From contig MLAK01001209.1 in the NCBI GenBank assembly GCA_001839685.1, positions 1-27,114 of the forward strand: a stretch of 27,114 nt of DNA. The letters are read 5' to 3'. Both the position numbers and the translations under genes were made by a program. The notes beneath the pieces were generated by a model. It was given only the letters and a program-made list of their open reading frames with translations, made no database searches and was not told where the DNA came from. The first letter of the stretch is position 1, and each line of letters opens with the position of its first letter. This document shows positions 1-8,737 of this stretch, piece by piece. The DNA is from Tritrichomonas foetus (taxonomy: Eukaryota > Parabasalia > Tritrichomonadida > Tritrichomonadidae).

Positions 1-90
1 CAAAGGCGGAAAAAGGGCTTGTCAAATCCAAACGCCTATTCAAACTCAGTATCGAAAGCCATTTATGGTCAGAAAACGAAGAGATTTTGA
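1..90 (+). CDS. 3' end of an upstream gene (partial, uncertain frame)
   Basis: Frame 1 is open from the window edge to a TGA at 88-90 and reads as a basic C-terminal tail ending in YGQKTKRF. Frame 3 is also open, from base 3 to a TGA at 135-137, so the frame is not settled. Frame 1 is preferred because its stop directly precedes the hairpin at 90-130 and leaves a short spacer before the next ATG at 154, which suits this compact genome. The fragment is too short to recognise a family. Confidence 0.35.
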   Translation, partial: QRRKKGLSNPNAYSNSVSKAIYGQKTKRF

Positions 91-130
91 ATAAACGTTC
101 TCCTTTGATGACCTTAAGAGAACGTTTATT
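90..130. repeat. Perfect 13-bp inverted repeat (hairpin) before the URB1-like gene
   Basis: The arm AATAAACGTTCTC at 90-102 is exactly complementary to GAGAACGTTTATT at 118-130, with a 15-nt loop between them. It lies between the probable stop of the upstream gene and the initiator of the URB1-like gene. It could be a 3'UTR stem-loop of the upstream transcript or a palindromic protein-binding site. No family is recognised. Confidence 0.6.
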
Positions 131-137
131 TCTTTGA

Positions 138-144
138 TCATTCA
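138..144 (+). promoter_or_regulatory. Candidate initiator (Inr) of the URB1-like gene
   Basis: TCATTCA lies 10-16 nt before the ATG at 154 and fits the trichomonad initiator pattern TCA(+1)-pyrimidine-(T/A). Two overlapping TCA starts are possible, with +1 at 140 or 144. Similar TCATTC and TCATAT motifs precede the ATGs at 16822 and 21067. The motif family is known from Trichomonas vaginalis; applying it here is inference. Confidence 0.5.
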
Positions 145-153
145 TTTTGCTTC

Positions 154-3100
154 ATGATATCAAACCAAGAGAATTTTAATTCATTTATTCGACTTATTGA
201 AGTTCCTACCGAAGATTCTCTCAATGAAGCTATCCAAAAAATTAAAGAATTTCCGATCATCGCCGAGATTTTTGCCCAACAATCACCAAAATTTGTCGAA
301 ATTTTTAGCCATTTGCAACCCGGTGTGACGAAACGAAACATTGCCATTAAATTTTATCAAATTATTTCCGCTATTTTTTCCGCATTAATTCCAAAGCCTG
401 ATATCTTTTTCAGAGGTTTAAACTATCTAGCAGATTCGCTCACCAGACGCCACCTCGACTTCTTAATCGAATTAATGGATCGAAAAAAGAGCAAAATTGC
501 ATTATTTGTATTAACTCAAGCAGCAAGCGTTCATTCTACTCATTGTCGTGATCTTTTTTCCGCTCTCGATTTTTCAAACCCTCGCTTCCGGAATTTCATC
601 AGCAAAGAAGGAAGTGATGATTACATCAAATTAGCAACAATCTTTTTAAACAATAGCGATGTTTCTACACAATTTCTTGCAACAAAGTATTCACTTTCAC
701 CTATCTGGATGACCTTCAGTCACGTTAATTATGACTTAGCCAAGCCTTTTATTGACGCCTTAATTTCTGCCACATCAAAATTGAATCAATCGACGAAAAG
801 ATGGGTATTCAATGATATGACACTCAAATCTCTATCGTCTTATAAAATATCACATAATGCTATCGATTCAGCCAGATATTCAATGTTCACTCTCCTTCAA
901 TCCATCATGGAAGGACCAAATTCAATAATTATTGAAGACCCACAAAGAACATATTGTTACTTCCATCACGAACTTGATCCACCTCCCAAAAATACTCATA
1001 TTTTAGTATTCTTACGAGAATTGAAAATTTGGAAAGATCCTTCTGCAAGGGAACTCGGAATTTTCATTCTTAAACAATCACCAGATCTTATTGGAAGGTT
1101 TTTAAACGGTCAACAGCGAGGTGTCACTCCAGAAATTTGTACATCATCATTAACTTCTCTTCTTTTCCTTGGTCATGTTGTTGATTTAGATTGGCCTGCA
1201 TTTTTAAGTACAGATGTAAACTTTTTCAACGAAGGACGATCTTTGGATTTATTATTTGAATCAATTTTACCATCAGTTATCAAAAATTCTACAATTGATT
1301 TATATATGAAAGGTTCAATTCTTCATCGTCGAGCAATTATTATGTTATTATTGCGATCTGTCATTAAATTCTTAAAGCTTCCTTCATTTTTAAAGACACA
1401 AGATGTTTATACAAAATTTAGAGGTAGAATTCCTGGAAATTTACCACAATTCTTACGTGCTTCTGCAGATTCACCAATTCTGTTTCCATTGGTTCTTAAA
1501 TTAATTATTTTACTTGATCAAGTTTTTCCATTTTACGTTTCTGATTCATTCAGTAAAGAACCACCATTTATTCAGAAATTTAAGGATTATCCACCTGTTG
1601 TACAACATTTAATACTCAAATTTATTCCATTAATGCAGAACCCATTAACAACAATTCCGTTATTATGTTCATTGATTGTTGAAGATGATTCTATAATCAA
1701 AATTCAAATCAAACATAAAATTTATTCAACTTTGGTTCAAATTATTGAAACATCTGATGTTTTCACTGGATTCGAACATGAAATTCCAATTTTTTTGGGT
1801 GAAGCAATTCGTGAAAATGCATCAACTCATTTGAAAGAATTAATTACATTAATTAAAGGAAATCCACTGAATTATATCAAAGATGGTACAATGTCATCTT
1901 CTTGCAATGCGCTCATTCAAAAGACAGAAAATCCACTCCACAAATGCATTGACCTCATCAAACTAATGAACTCTAACCAAAACAAGGATTCCAATGGAGC
2001 TGAAGCTAAAATTGACCTTTCACCTGTTGTTATAATGTCGAATCTTAAATGGTATGCTTTAGAGTCCGCTACAGTTTTGTTGTGCTCATCAATTGAAAAT
2101 AATATCACAGATCTTGATTTGACTTTGAATTGTCTAACAATTGTGGTTACTTCAAGTCCTGAACGAACATTAAAATATGTGTTGAATCATCCATTTATTC
2201 GTAATTCTGTTTTCAAAGGAAGTGAAACATTAGATTCAGCAGTTTCTAACTTCCTTGTATGGAATAAAGTTTGTGATGATGACCTTGCACAGTCATTTTT
2301 AAGTGGAAATGTGACAGAAGAAGTAATAGATAAAATATCACCATTAATTCCATCAAAGTTCATTCATCCACTCATTCGAAAATTAATGAAAATTGGTCAT
2401 CCAATTCGTCCCGTTGTTTCTGATAATTCATCAAAATATGATCTTTCAGCACTTTCACCATTTTGGCAGTGGGCATTCAAAGGCTTTGAACCAGTTGATT
2501 TATCAAAATTCTGGCCAAGAATGCTCAGTAAAATAAAGGATGAAAAATTATGGCTTGATTTACTTCGCACAATTTACATTTCAAATGATGTTTCTTTGAT
2601 CGAAAATATTGATTCAATTTTCACTAATCGTTTCAATGTTAATGATATTCAAAATAAGCGATTGATTGTTTTTGCAATTTCAATTCTTCCATCAATGAAA
2701 CATGTAAGAATTCCAACTAATCTGCCTGTTTCTTTCATAACTGATTCAAACATCAAAGATCCACTTTCCTTCTTCGAAGTTACTAATAAAGTATGGAGTT
2801 ATGAATTCCTTCTTCAACAAATTAGAAAATCCCAATTCCAAAGAGTTTCTTCAAGCCTTTCTGAAAGTAAAATAGAATTTGTTGTGAATTTCTATCTCCA
2901 ATATCAAACTGATTCATTAATGAACACTTTTGAACATGAGATGATTGAATATATCAAAGTTCATCCAGAAATAGTCAAAAATAAGCCTAGATATACTTCC
3001 TCATTATTTGATTCAATAGCTTATGATATTCTTGAACCCTCACATTTAGTTGAATTTGATAATTCTCAATTTGAAGGAATCGCAAATATTTTGCTTGGAT

Positions 3101-4197
3101 CAACAATTAAAATTTCACTACGTGTGATTTTATATTTAGCTACCGGACTTTCTTCATCGCCATCCTTTTACCAATTAATTGAGCATGCCAAAATTTCTCC
3201 CTATTCATTTTTATTTGCAACAGGTGAAGTTGCCAAAGTTGTTATTCAAACCCTTGATTCAAATCAAAAGATTTATCCTGCCAGTTTATGTAGAAATGCT
3301 ACATATTTAGCACCATTTCATCTTGTTCATCAAAACGTGGAAATTGATTCACCTTATTTCCGATTCCTTTTACAGTTTGCACATTATTTGCTTACAACTG
3401 AGGCTGTACCACTTGATAATTATATGGAAAGTGGTGCTGTTTCTATCCTATTTAGAGCCTTATCATCGAAAGATGAGCATACACGAAATATTGCATATGC
3501 TTCACTATCTGAACTTTATGATTTGAATATGAAGAAAAAAGAATATTCTTATCATAACCAACTTCAGTTATTGTTAGAATCTTTAATTAATGCTGTTCAA
3601 ACACCTGGAATGAGATTTCCATCATTAATAACTTACTTCTTAACCATGGCATCATCAATCATTATTAAACCTGGTCACACAATCTTCTATACTTTGATTC
3701 AGTTTCTCGCAAGTGATCGAGCATTAAGATGTGGTTCTGTTCCACTTTTCAATAATTTGTTTGGTCAAAGTACCCTTGAATATCGAGCACAAAGAGGATG
3801 GATTCTCAAGATGCTTAAGAATGGTGTCAATGAAACAGCTGATGTAGAATTAATGAAGAAAGGAAAAGTAATTGAACGACTTTGCTCTTTCTTCGCTTCA
3901 CCATTATCTGATATGAATTCGAGAAAACTAATTCTCGAGATTTTAATAAATGCTTCTAAATATACAAAACTTGAAGGAATAATGGTATGGGCTTATTCAC
4001 TAATGACTGAGTTGTTTGCTGCACCACACATTGACCAAATTGTGACCCTCGCTCTTTCAATTCGATCGAAAGATGAAATTGAAAAAGAATGTGCTGTTAG
4101 AGTGGCTCGCCTTGCTTGGTCAGAGTTTAGAGATTCACTTGATCAATCCCGCGATAAAGTAGATAAGGTTCTTTGCTCTGCATCACTCCAATTGTAA
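154..4197 (+). CDS. URB1: URB1/Npa1-like nucleolar pre-ribosomal-associated protein
   Basis: This 1347-aa all-helical HEAT/ARM-type protein resembles URB1 (yeast Npa1), a nucleolar scaffold of early pre-60S particles that organises 27S/25S rRNA folding with other Npa1-complex members. Two regions carry the match. Residues about 282-312 contain the Npa1 N-terminal signature (FLRELKIW, RELGIFILKQSPDL), followed by a segment with repeated LL/LR helices to about residue 420. Residues about 1088-1270 fit the conserved URB1 C-terminal domain in order: ESGAVSILFRALSS, MRFPSLITYFL, VPLFNNLF, RGWILKMLKNGV, and SFFASPLSD followed by LILEILINAS. The middle is divergent. The length is short of human URB1 but plausible for a protist. 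The ATG at 154 follows a good initiator. It stands alone on this strand, convergent with the next gene. The family call rests on recalled pattern, not on a search. Confidence 0.82.
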   Translation: MISNQENFNSFIRLIEVPTEDSLNEAIQKIKEFPIIAEIFAQQSPKFVEIFSHLQPGVTKRNIAIKFYQIISAIFSALIPKPDIFFRGLNYLADSLTRRHLDFLIELMDRKKSKIALFVLTQAASVHSTHCRDLFSALDFSNPRFRNFISKEGSDDYIKLATIFLNNSDVSTQFLATKYSLSPIWMTFSHVNYDLAKPFIDALISATSKLNQSTKRWVFNDMTLKSLSSYKISHNAIDSARYSMFTLLQSIMEGPNSIIIEDPQRTYCYFHHELDPPPKNTHILVFLRELKIWKDPSARELGIFILKQSPDLIGRFLNGQQRGVTPEICTSSLTSLLFLGHVVDLDWPAFLSTDVNFFNEGRSLDLLFESILPSVIKNSTIDLYMKGSILHRRAIIMLLLRSVIKFLKLPSFLKTQDVYTKFRGRIPGNLPQFLRASADSPILFPLVLKLIILLDQVFPFYVSDSFSKEPPFIQKFKDYPPVVQHLILKFIPLMQNPLTTIPLLCSLIVEDDSIIKIQIKHKIYSTLVQIIETSDVFTGFEHEIPIFLGEAIRENASTHLKELITLIKGNPLNYIKDGTMSSSCNALIQKTENPLHKCIDLIKLMNSNQNKDSNGAEAKIDLSPVVIMSNLKWYALESATVLLCSSIENNITDLDLTLNCLTIVVTSSPERTLKYVLNHPFIRNSVFKGSETLDSAVSNFLVWNKVCDDDLAQSFLSGNVTEEVIDKISPLIPSKFIHPLIRKLMKIGHPIRPVVSDNSSKYDLSALSPFWQWAFKGFEPVDLSKFWPRMLSKIKDEKLWLDLLRTIYISNDVSLIENIDSIFTNRFNVNDIQNKRLIVFAISILPSMKHVRIPTNLPVSFITDSNIKDPLSFFEVTNKVWSYEFLLQQIRKSQFQRVSSSLSESKIEFVVNFYLQYQTDSLMNTFEHEMIEYIKVHPEIVKNKPRYTSSLFDSIAYDILEPSHLVEFDNSQFEGIANILLGSTIKISLRVILYLATGLSSSPSFYQLIEHAKISPYSFLFATGEVAKVVIQTLDSNQKIYPASLCRNATYLAPFHLVHQNVEIDSPYFRFLLQFAHYLLTTEAVPLDNYMESGAVSILFRALSSKDEHTRNIAYASLSELYDLNMKKKEYSYHNQLQLLLESLINAVQTPGMRFPSLITYFLTMASSIIIKPGHTIFYTLIQFLASDRALRCGSVPLFNNLFGQSTLEYRAQRGWILKMLKNGVNETADVELMKKGKVIERLCSFFASPLSDMNSRKLILEILINASKYTKLEGIMVWAYSLMTELFAAPHIDQIVTLALSIRSKDEIEKECAVRVARLAWSEFRDSLDQSRDKVDKVLCSASLQL

Positions 4198-4297
4198 TTT
4201 GTTTAATATTTTTATTTTTTATATAATATATTGATAGATAAACCCTATATATAATTCAAACATCTCTTTATTGTTTATTTCCTTGGATTATCTGATT

Positions 4298-4351
<54 letters not shown>

Positions 4352-4765
4352 ATCTATGAATATGATTGGATTAGCTAATGAATGGAAACATTATTATTTG
4401 CTTTATTTGAAATGAAATCCAAGATTCTCTGTTTTCTTCAACTTGGAATCATTCATTCATTTTTCCATCACGCTGGAGGCTTTTCATATCCATAATTATT
4501 TTTCTTCAATTGTATTTGTTTCAAGGATTAGTGAATAAATGACTTCATGATATGTTAGTATTATTCGTAAATGAATGGAGATTAGAATCTGGATTAAATA
4601 TATTTTTTGTCATATACAAGAATGATGATATGGCATGAATACTTTATGATGAATGGTTGTACGAAATAGATGAATCAAATATCAAGAGGGGAAAAAAATA
4701 GAAAATAATTTATTTAATTTCTTTTTATTAAAAGTTAAAACAATAATTAATATATTTTATTATCT
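4198..4765. other. Convergent intergenic region with a 46-T homopolymer
   Basis: This spacer lies between the 3' ends of two convergent genes. It contains an uninterrupted run of 46 T at 4302-4347 and is otherwise AT-rich, with stops in all frames. No RNA gene, ORF or relic of a known family was recognised in the 400 bases after the run. Confidence 0.7.
4302..4347. repeat. Poly(T) tract, 46 nt
   Basis: A pure T run, far longer than other homopolymers in the window (next longest about 16). It could be a slippage-expanded tract, the trace of a retroposed poly(A) tail on the minus strand, or a length artefact of assembly. Confidence 0.9.
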
Positions 4766-6424
4766 TTATTGTTTTTGATTTTGTACCGAAAATCTAAGTA
4801 AGAATGTTGAATTCGGGAACTTCTCCATAGCTGCTGCCATGAGTGTCTCCTTATTTGGATGATCACACATTGCAGCAAGCACCACTGCTCTTTCTACAAT
4901 TGTTTGGAAAGTTGGATTTTCCTGTAAGGCATTCATTACAGTTGGTAATACTGGTTTGGTTTCTTTAATTTCATTAAGAAGTCCATTTTTCGCACATTCG
5001 TAAATGAAAGTTACAATGTTTTGTGCCACTGTTGTTCTTTTTATATGAATTGCGAGAATTGCAGAAGCTGCACGAATGAGTTTTAATTCAGTTATTTTCT
5101 CTGCATTAAATTCTGCACCAAGCGCGAAAGCTGCAAAACAGGATGAAACGACTTCAGAATCTTTGGAATTCTTAATCACCAACGGCACGAAAGTATCAAA
5201 CATTAAACCAACTTCAGACTTAGTTGGTCTTGATTCTTCTTCAAGATGAAGCAAATATCTAGAAATGATCATTGCTGCAGCCACAACCAAATCCAATCTC
5301 TCTGAATTTTCTTTTACTTTCTCGATAATCCAGTCAAAGCCGCCGCTCGAATGAGTTTGAATTAAAACATCTTCAACCATTGCGATTTTACTCAAAAGCA
5401 TTAATGAGCCAAGCGACTTGTGAGCAAGAATATGATCAACTGCACCTGATTCAACAACAAATTGAATCTGTGAAGGACTGCTTGCAATATTGTAAAGAAG
5501 CATAAAAGCAATTTCTACTTCTTGTGGTGTTAATTTAAGTCTGAGAGAGTTGGAGATTGGAGTAAGAAAGTCATCTTTTACGAAAAATTTATATAACTCA
5601 GTTGGAGCAAATTGAAGGAGTTTTAAGCATTCACCACATATATTTTCACTTCTATTCCATTGAGACATTATTTCACGAACAACTAAGAAGCCGTTCCATA
5701 CTGATACTAATCTACGTTCAGCTAAAAATCGAAGTGAAGTAATACATCCAATTACAATGAATTCATTTTCAATGTATAATTGGCTGATTGCATACAAAAT
5801 ATTTGGACATTTGTTTTGATCATATTTTGCGAGAATATCGGGCTTGATTTCAGCTGATGAGAGATATTCTGTTAGGTTTGTGAGAGAAACGATCAAGCTG
5901 GGTTCATTTACAAATTGAAGCAATAAAACAGCGAAATGTGATAAATCTTTATCTTTTTGGTTAATTTCTGGAACATTCAGTTTCAAAAGTAGGCTGCGCA
6001 TTGCTCTTTGAGATTCTCCGTCTGGCTGAAGGGTATTCGATGCGGCGTATTCATGAAATGCGTTCAAAAATTCTAATCTGGCTTCGAATGCTTCACCACG
6101 TCGAATGTAGGCGAGCGAAAGAACTCCAGTTAATGGATCAGCTCTCATTTGTTCAGGCGTCATTGATTTCTGTTGTTCGTCCGTTCGTAAATTTTGATAC
6201 ATCTCAATAACGGCGTTTGCGTCGGCTATAGCTGAGTCAAAATCGTCTTTAAGTAAATTGCATGATGATCGATTAAGAAGGCAGACTCCTTTTAAGACAG
6301 CTTCTTCATTTGTGGTTGGATTTAATTTATCGATGACTGTAGTGAAATCGCGGATTGCATCATTGTATTTCTTCGAATTCATCCTCTGTATTCCTGAGTT
6401 TTTGAGGGTGACGAATGACTCCAT
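4766..6424 (-). CDS. TPR-ARM repeat protein (UNC-45-like co-chaperone architecture)
   Basis: A 552-aa protein. Three TPR-like helical pairs fill residues 3-33, 39-73 and about 98-133 (NSKKYNDAIRDFTTVI; NRSSCNLLKDDFDSAIADA; YIRRGEAFEARLEFLNAFHEY). A long run of ARM/HEAT-like helices follows to the C-terminus. TPR plus ARM is the layout of UNC-45-type co-chaperones, where the TPR docks on Hsp90/Hsp70 tails. This protein is much shorter than full UNC-45 and a myosin-binding groove was not identified, so only the architecture is claimed. The second in-frame ATG (6424) is chosen because the TPR begins right after it; the extension from 6496 adds 24 basic/aromatic residues that look like untranslated sequence. 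The stop reads TAAAG, so a trichomonad-style UAAA poly(A) signal overlaps it. Confidence 0.65.
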   Translation of the reverse strand: MESFVTLKNSGIQRMNSKKYNDAIRDFTTVIDKLNPTTNEEAVLKGVCLLNRSSCNLLKDDFDSAIADANAVIEMYQNLRTDEQQKSMTPEQMRADPLTGVLSLAYIRRGEAFEARLEFLNAFHEYAASNTLQPDGESQRAMRSLLLKLNVPEINQKDKDLSHFAVLLLQFVNEPSLIVSLTNLTEYLSSAEIKPDILAKYDQNKCPNILYAISQLYIENEFIVIGCITSLRFLAERRLVSVWNGFLVVREIMSQWNRSENICGECLKLLQFAPTELYKFFVKDDFLTPISNSLRLKLTPQEVEIAFMLLYNIASSPSQIQFVVESGAVDHILAHKSLGSLMLLSKIAMVEDVLIQTHSSGGFDWIIEKVKENSERLDLVVAAAMIISRYLLHLEEESRPTKSEVGLMFDTFVPLVIKNSKDSEVVSSCFAAFALGAEFNAEKITELKLIRAASAILAIHIKRTTVAQNIVTFIYECAKNGLLNEIKETKPVLPTVMNALQENPTFQTIVERAVVLAAMCDHPNKETLMAAAMEKFPNSTFLLRFSVQNQKQ

Positions 6425-6854
6425 CTTTTTCTCGGAATATAAAAAATGGGAAATTTTGAAAGCCTTACAACGATAGGTTTTTTGACCTTGGATCATTTAA
6501 TTTTTTTTTCAGTGAAAAACGATGAACTTTTCACAAAACGATGTCATTCAAAAGAGTATACTTTGAATAATATCTCAATTGATCATTTTTTGATGAACTT
6601 CATAGAAATATTTGATGGGTATAAGGTTAAAAAAATTGAGAAATCTAGAGTGAAGTTTCGATACGCATAAAAAAAATGATGCATCAAATTCAAATCGTGA
6701 TCTATGAAAGGATACAAACTTGAAAGATAAAAACTATCAATTGGTTAATATTCCGATGATAATCGATAATATAATTAAAAAAAGAATAAGAGTTATGAAA
6801 CACCTAATATAATTTTAGTATATACACATAAAATAAGAATCTAAAGAAAATCTA
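6425..6854. other. Intergenic region between two minus-strand genes
   Basis: This AT-rich spacer is the upstream region of the TPR gene and the 3' flank of the next gene. The plus-strand open stretch at 6446-6670 has no codon bias or recognisable domain and is judged spurious. No RNA gene or repeat was seen. Confidence 0.6.
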
Positions 6855-8474
6855 TTAAAATGATTCATTACTAGTAAGTGAGGCAAATGGGTCATCTTTC
6901 TTTGGCTGAGTATTTTGTTCAAATGAATCAGAAACAAAATCAGGTGATGAGGGTTCTTTTGTGACTTTCTTTTTAGGTGTATCTGAATTACTTGATTCGA
7001 AGTCACTTAAATTCGAAGATGAAGAATATGATTTCGGTTTCGATTTCTGTGGATTTGATTTAGGCTTATCATCAGATTCAAAACTATCAACACTATCTGC
7101 AATTGGCGAGCTTGAACTTGATGTTTTCTTTTTCATGTCTGAAGAAGAATGGAAATCATCAACATCACTCACACTTGAGTAATCTTTGGCTGGTTTCTTT
7201 GCATTTGATTTTGATTTTGATTTAGATTTCGGCTTATCTGATGAAAGATCATCAATTTCTTCAATACTTGAATAATCCTTCTTTTTATTCTTCTTTGATT
7301 TAGATTTCGGCTTATCTGATGAAAGATCATCAATTTCTTCAATACTTGAATAATCCTTCTTTTTATTCTTCTTTGATTTAGATTTCGGCTTATCCGAATA
7401 ATCATCAATACTCTCAACATCACTAACACTATCTAAGTCTTTATCCGAGTCTAAATCATCAACATCGTCCACGCTAACACTTGAGTAGTTTGATTTCTTA
7501 TTCTTCTTCTTGGATTTCTTTTTAGGTAAGTCATCATCATCACTAAATGATTCATCAACAACACTTGAATATCCAATACTTGGAACACTTGAATAGTTTG
7601 ATTTCTTATTCTTCTTCTTATTCTTCGATTTCCGATAATCAGAACTAGAATTAATATCAAGTGAATCATCAATCAAATTATCGCTTTCATTAATTGAAAA
7701 GTTTTCAGAGCTGCTTTGAATCGACGGTCCACCAAGTGAAGAAGACATAGAACTACTATCAGACCGATTGTTTCTTTTCCTTCGTGGTTTATCATCATCA
7801 TCAAATTTGAAATCAAGTGATGGTCTTGATCTTGCACCTGTTGTTTGCTCTTGAAATGTAACACGCCTTGAATTTCCGCCGTAGCCTGAATATCCATAAT
7901 TATCTTGCATTTGTGTACCTGTAGTTGTTGTTCTTTGGTATTGAACTTGACTAGGATTCTTCTTTTTAGCTGTCATTCGATCAACTTTAGCTTCAAGTGC
8001 TGAAACTTGTGCAGACAAATCGCGGCAAATTTGTCGATATTGTTCGTTAGTTCGCAAAATATCAGTAGCTCGATGATTAACAACAGGAGCTGTTTTTTCT
8101 TTAGTTGCAATTGGCACTTTTTCAACTGAGATTCGAAGTTTGTATGAAACCAAGGCACCATCTCGCGCAAATGAAGATATTAATTTTGAATGTTCACGAG
8201 CGATTGACGACGGTTGCTTGATTTTGATAGACTCTTGAAATAGTTCAATTGCATTAACCCCGCCTGCATATTGTATCCCATCTGAAACAGCAATTAAAAT
8301 GACAGGAAGTTTTGAAGGCGCCGTTGTTCTGTTCATTTGCAAAAATACCCTAATTCCTTTGTTAAAATCAACTGTTACTCTTCCATGCGACTTGGAAGTG
8401 ATTTCCCCGAGATATATTGGCTCCATATCATGAACTTTTAAAAGTAGCTCTGATCCGATAACCGATGAGTTCAT
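6855..8474 (-). CDS. Protein with possible C2-like N-terminus and Ser/Asp/Lys-rich repetitive tail
   Basis: About 539 aa. Residues 1 to about 115 are well ordered and beta-rich (SELLLKVHDMEPIYLGEI, SHGRVTVDFNKGIRVFLQ, LPVILIAVSDGI), reminiscent of C2-type sandwiches in cytoskeletal and centrosomal proteins; this is inference. A short coiled coil follows (QYRQICRDLSAQVSALEAKVDRM). From about residue 170 to the end the protein is low complexity: blocks of Ser-Asp-Asp acidic patches alternate with KPKSKSKKNKKK basic patches, including two exact 26-residue repeats. Such a tail is probably disordered and heavily phosphorylatable by CK2-like kinases. The second ATG (8474) is preferred over 8498 because the ordered domain starts there. 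It has the same orientation as the SFI1-like gene upstream. Function unknown. Confidence 0.65.
   Translation of the reverse strand: MNSSVIGSELLLKVHDMEPIYLGEITSKSHGRVTVDFNKGIRVFLQMNRTTAPSKLPVILIAVSDGIQYAGGVNAIELFQESIKIKQPSSIAREHSKLISSFARDGALVSYKLRISVEKVPIATKEKTAPVVNHRATDILRTNEQYRQICRDLSAQVSALEAKVDRMTAKKKNPSQVQYQRTTTTGTQMQDNYGYSGYGGNSRRVTFQEQTTGARSRPSLDFKFDDDDKPRRKRNNRSDSSSMSSSLGGPSIQSSSENFSINESDNLIDDSLDINSSSDYRKSKNKKKNKKSNYSSVPSIGYSSVVDESFSDDDDLPKKKSKKKNKKSNYSSVSVDDVDDLDSDKDLDSVSDVESIDDYSDKPKSKSKKNKKKDYSSIEEIDDLSSDKPKSKSKKNKKKDYSSIEEIDDLSSDKPKSKSKSKSNAKKPAKDYSSVSDVDDFHSSSDMKKKTSSSSSPIADSVDSFESDDKPKSNPQKSKPKSYSSSSNLSDFESSNSDTPKKKVTKEPSSPDFVSDSFEQNTQPKKDDPFASLTSNESF
7219..7393 (-). repeat. 78-bp tandem repeat inside the Ser/Asp/Lys-rich tail
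   Basis: Two complete units (7219-7296 and 7297-7374) appear identical, followed by a partial third copy. 78 bp is 26 codons, so the frame is kept. Shorter related units (KKSKKKNKKSNYSS) recur at about 7480-7520 and 7590-7640. Identity at synonymous sites suggests recent duplication. Confidence 0.85.
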
Positions 8475-8737
8475 AATTTTGATTTTCGAGATATACACTG
8501 ATGTTAGAAGAAAAAAATACGGTCGACAGAGAAATGAAAAGAATTGGACATGAAAATTATATACGTTTAGAAAAAAATCTTCTCAATATCGACATTTTCA
8601 ATATATATTTGGTCATACGAATTCGAATTAACTTTAACTTGAACAGTTTATCATAGGAACTTTCATTCTAAAAAAAAAAGCATAAAAGAAATAAAAGAAA
8701 ATCCATGGAAACAAACATTTAATATATTAATCATGAA

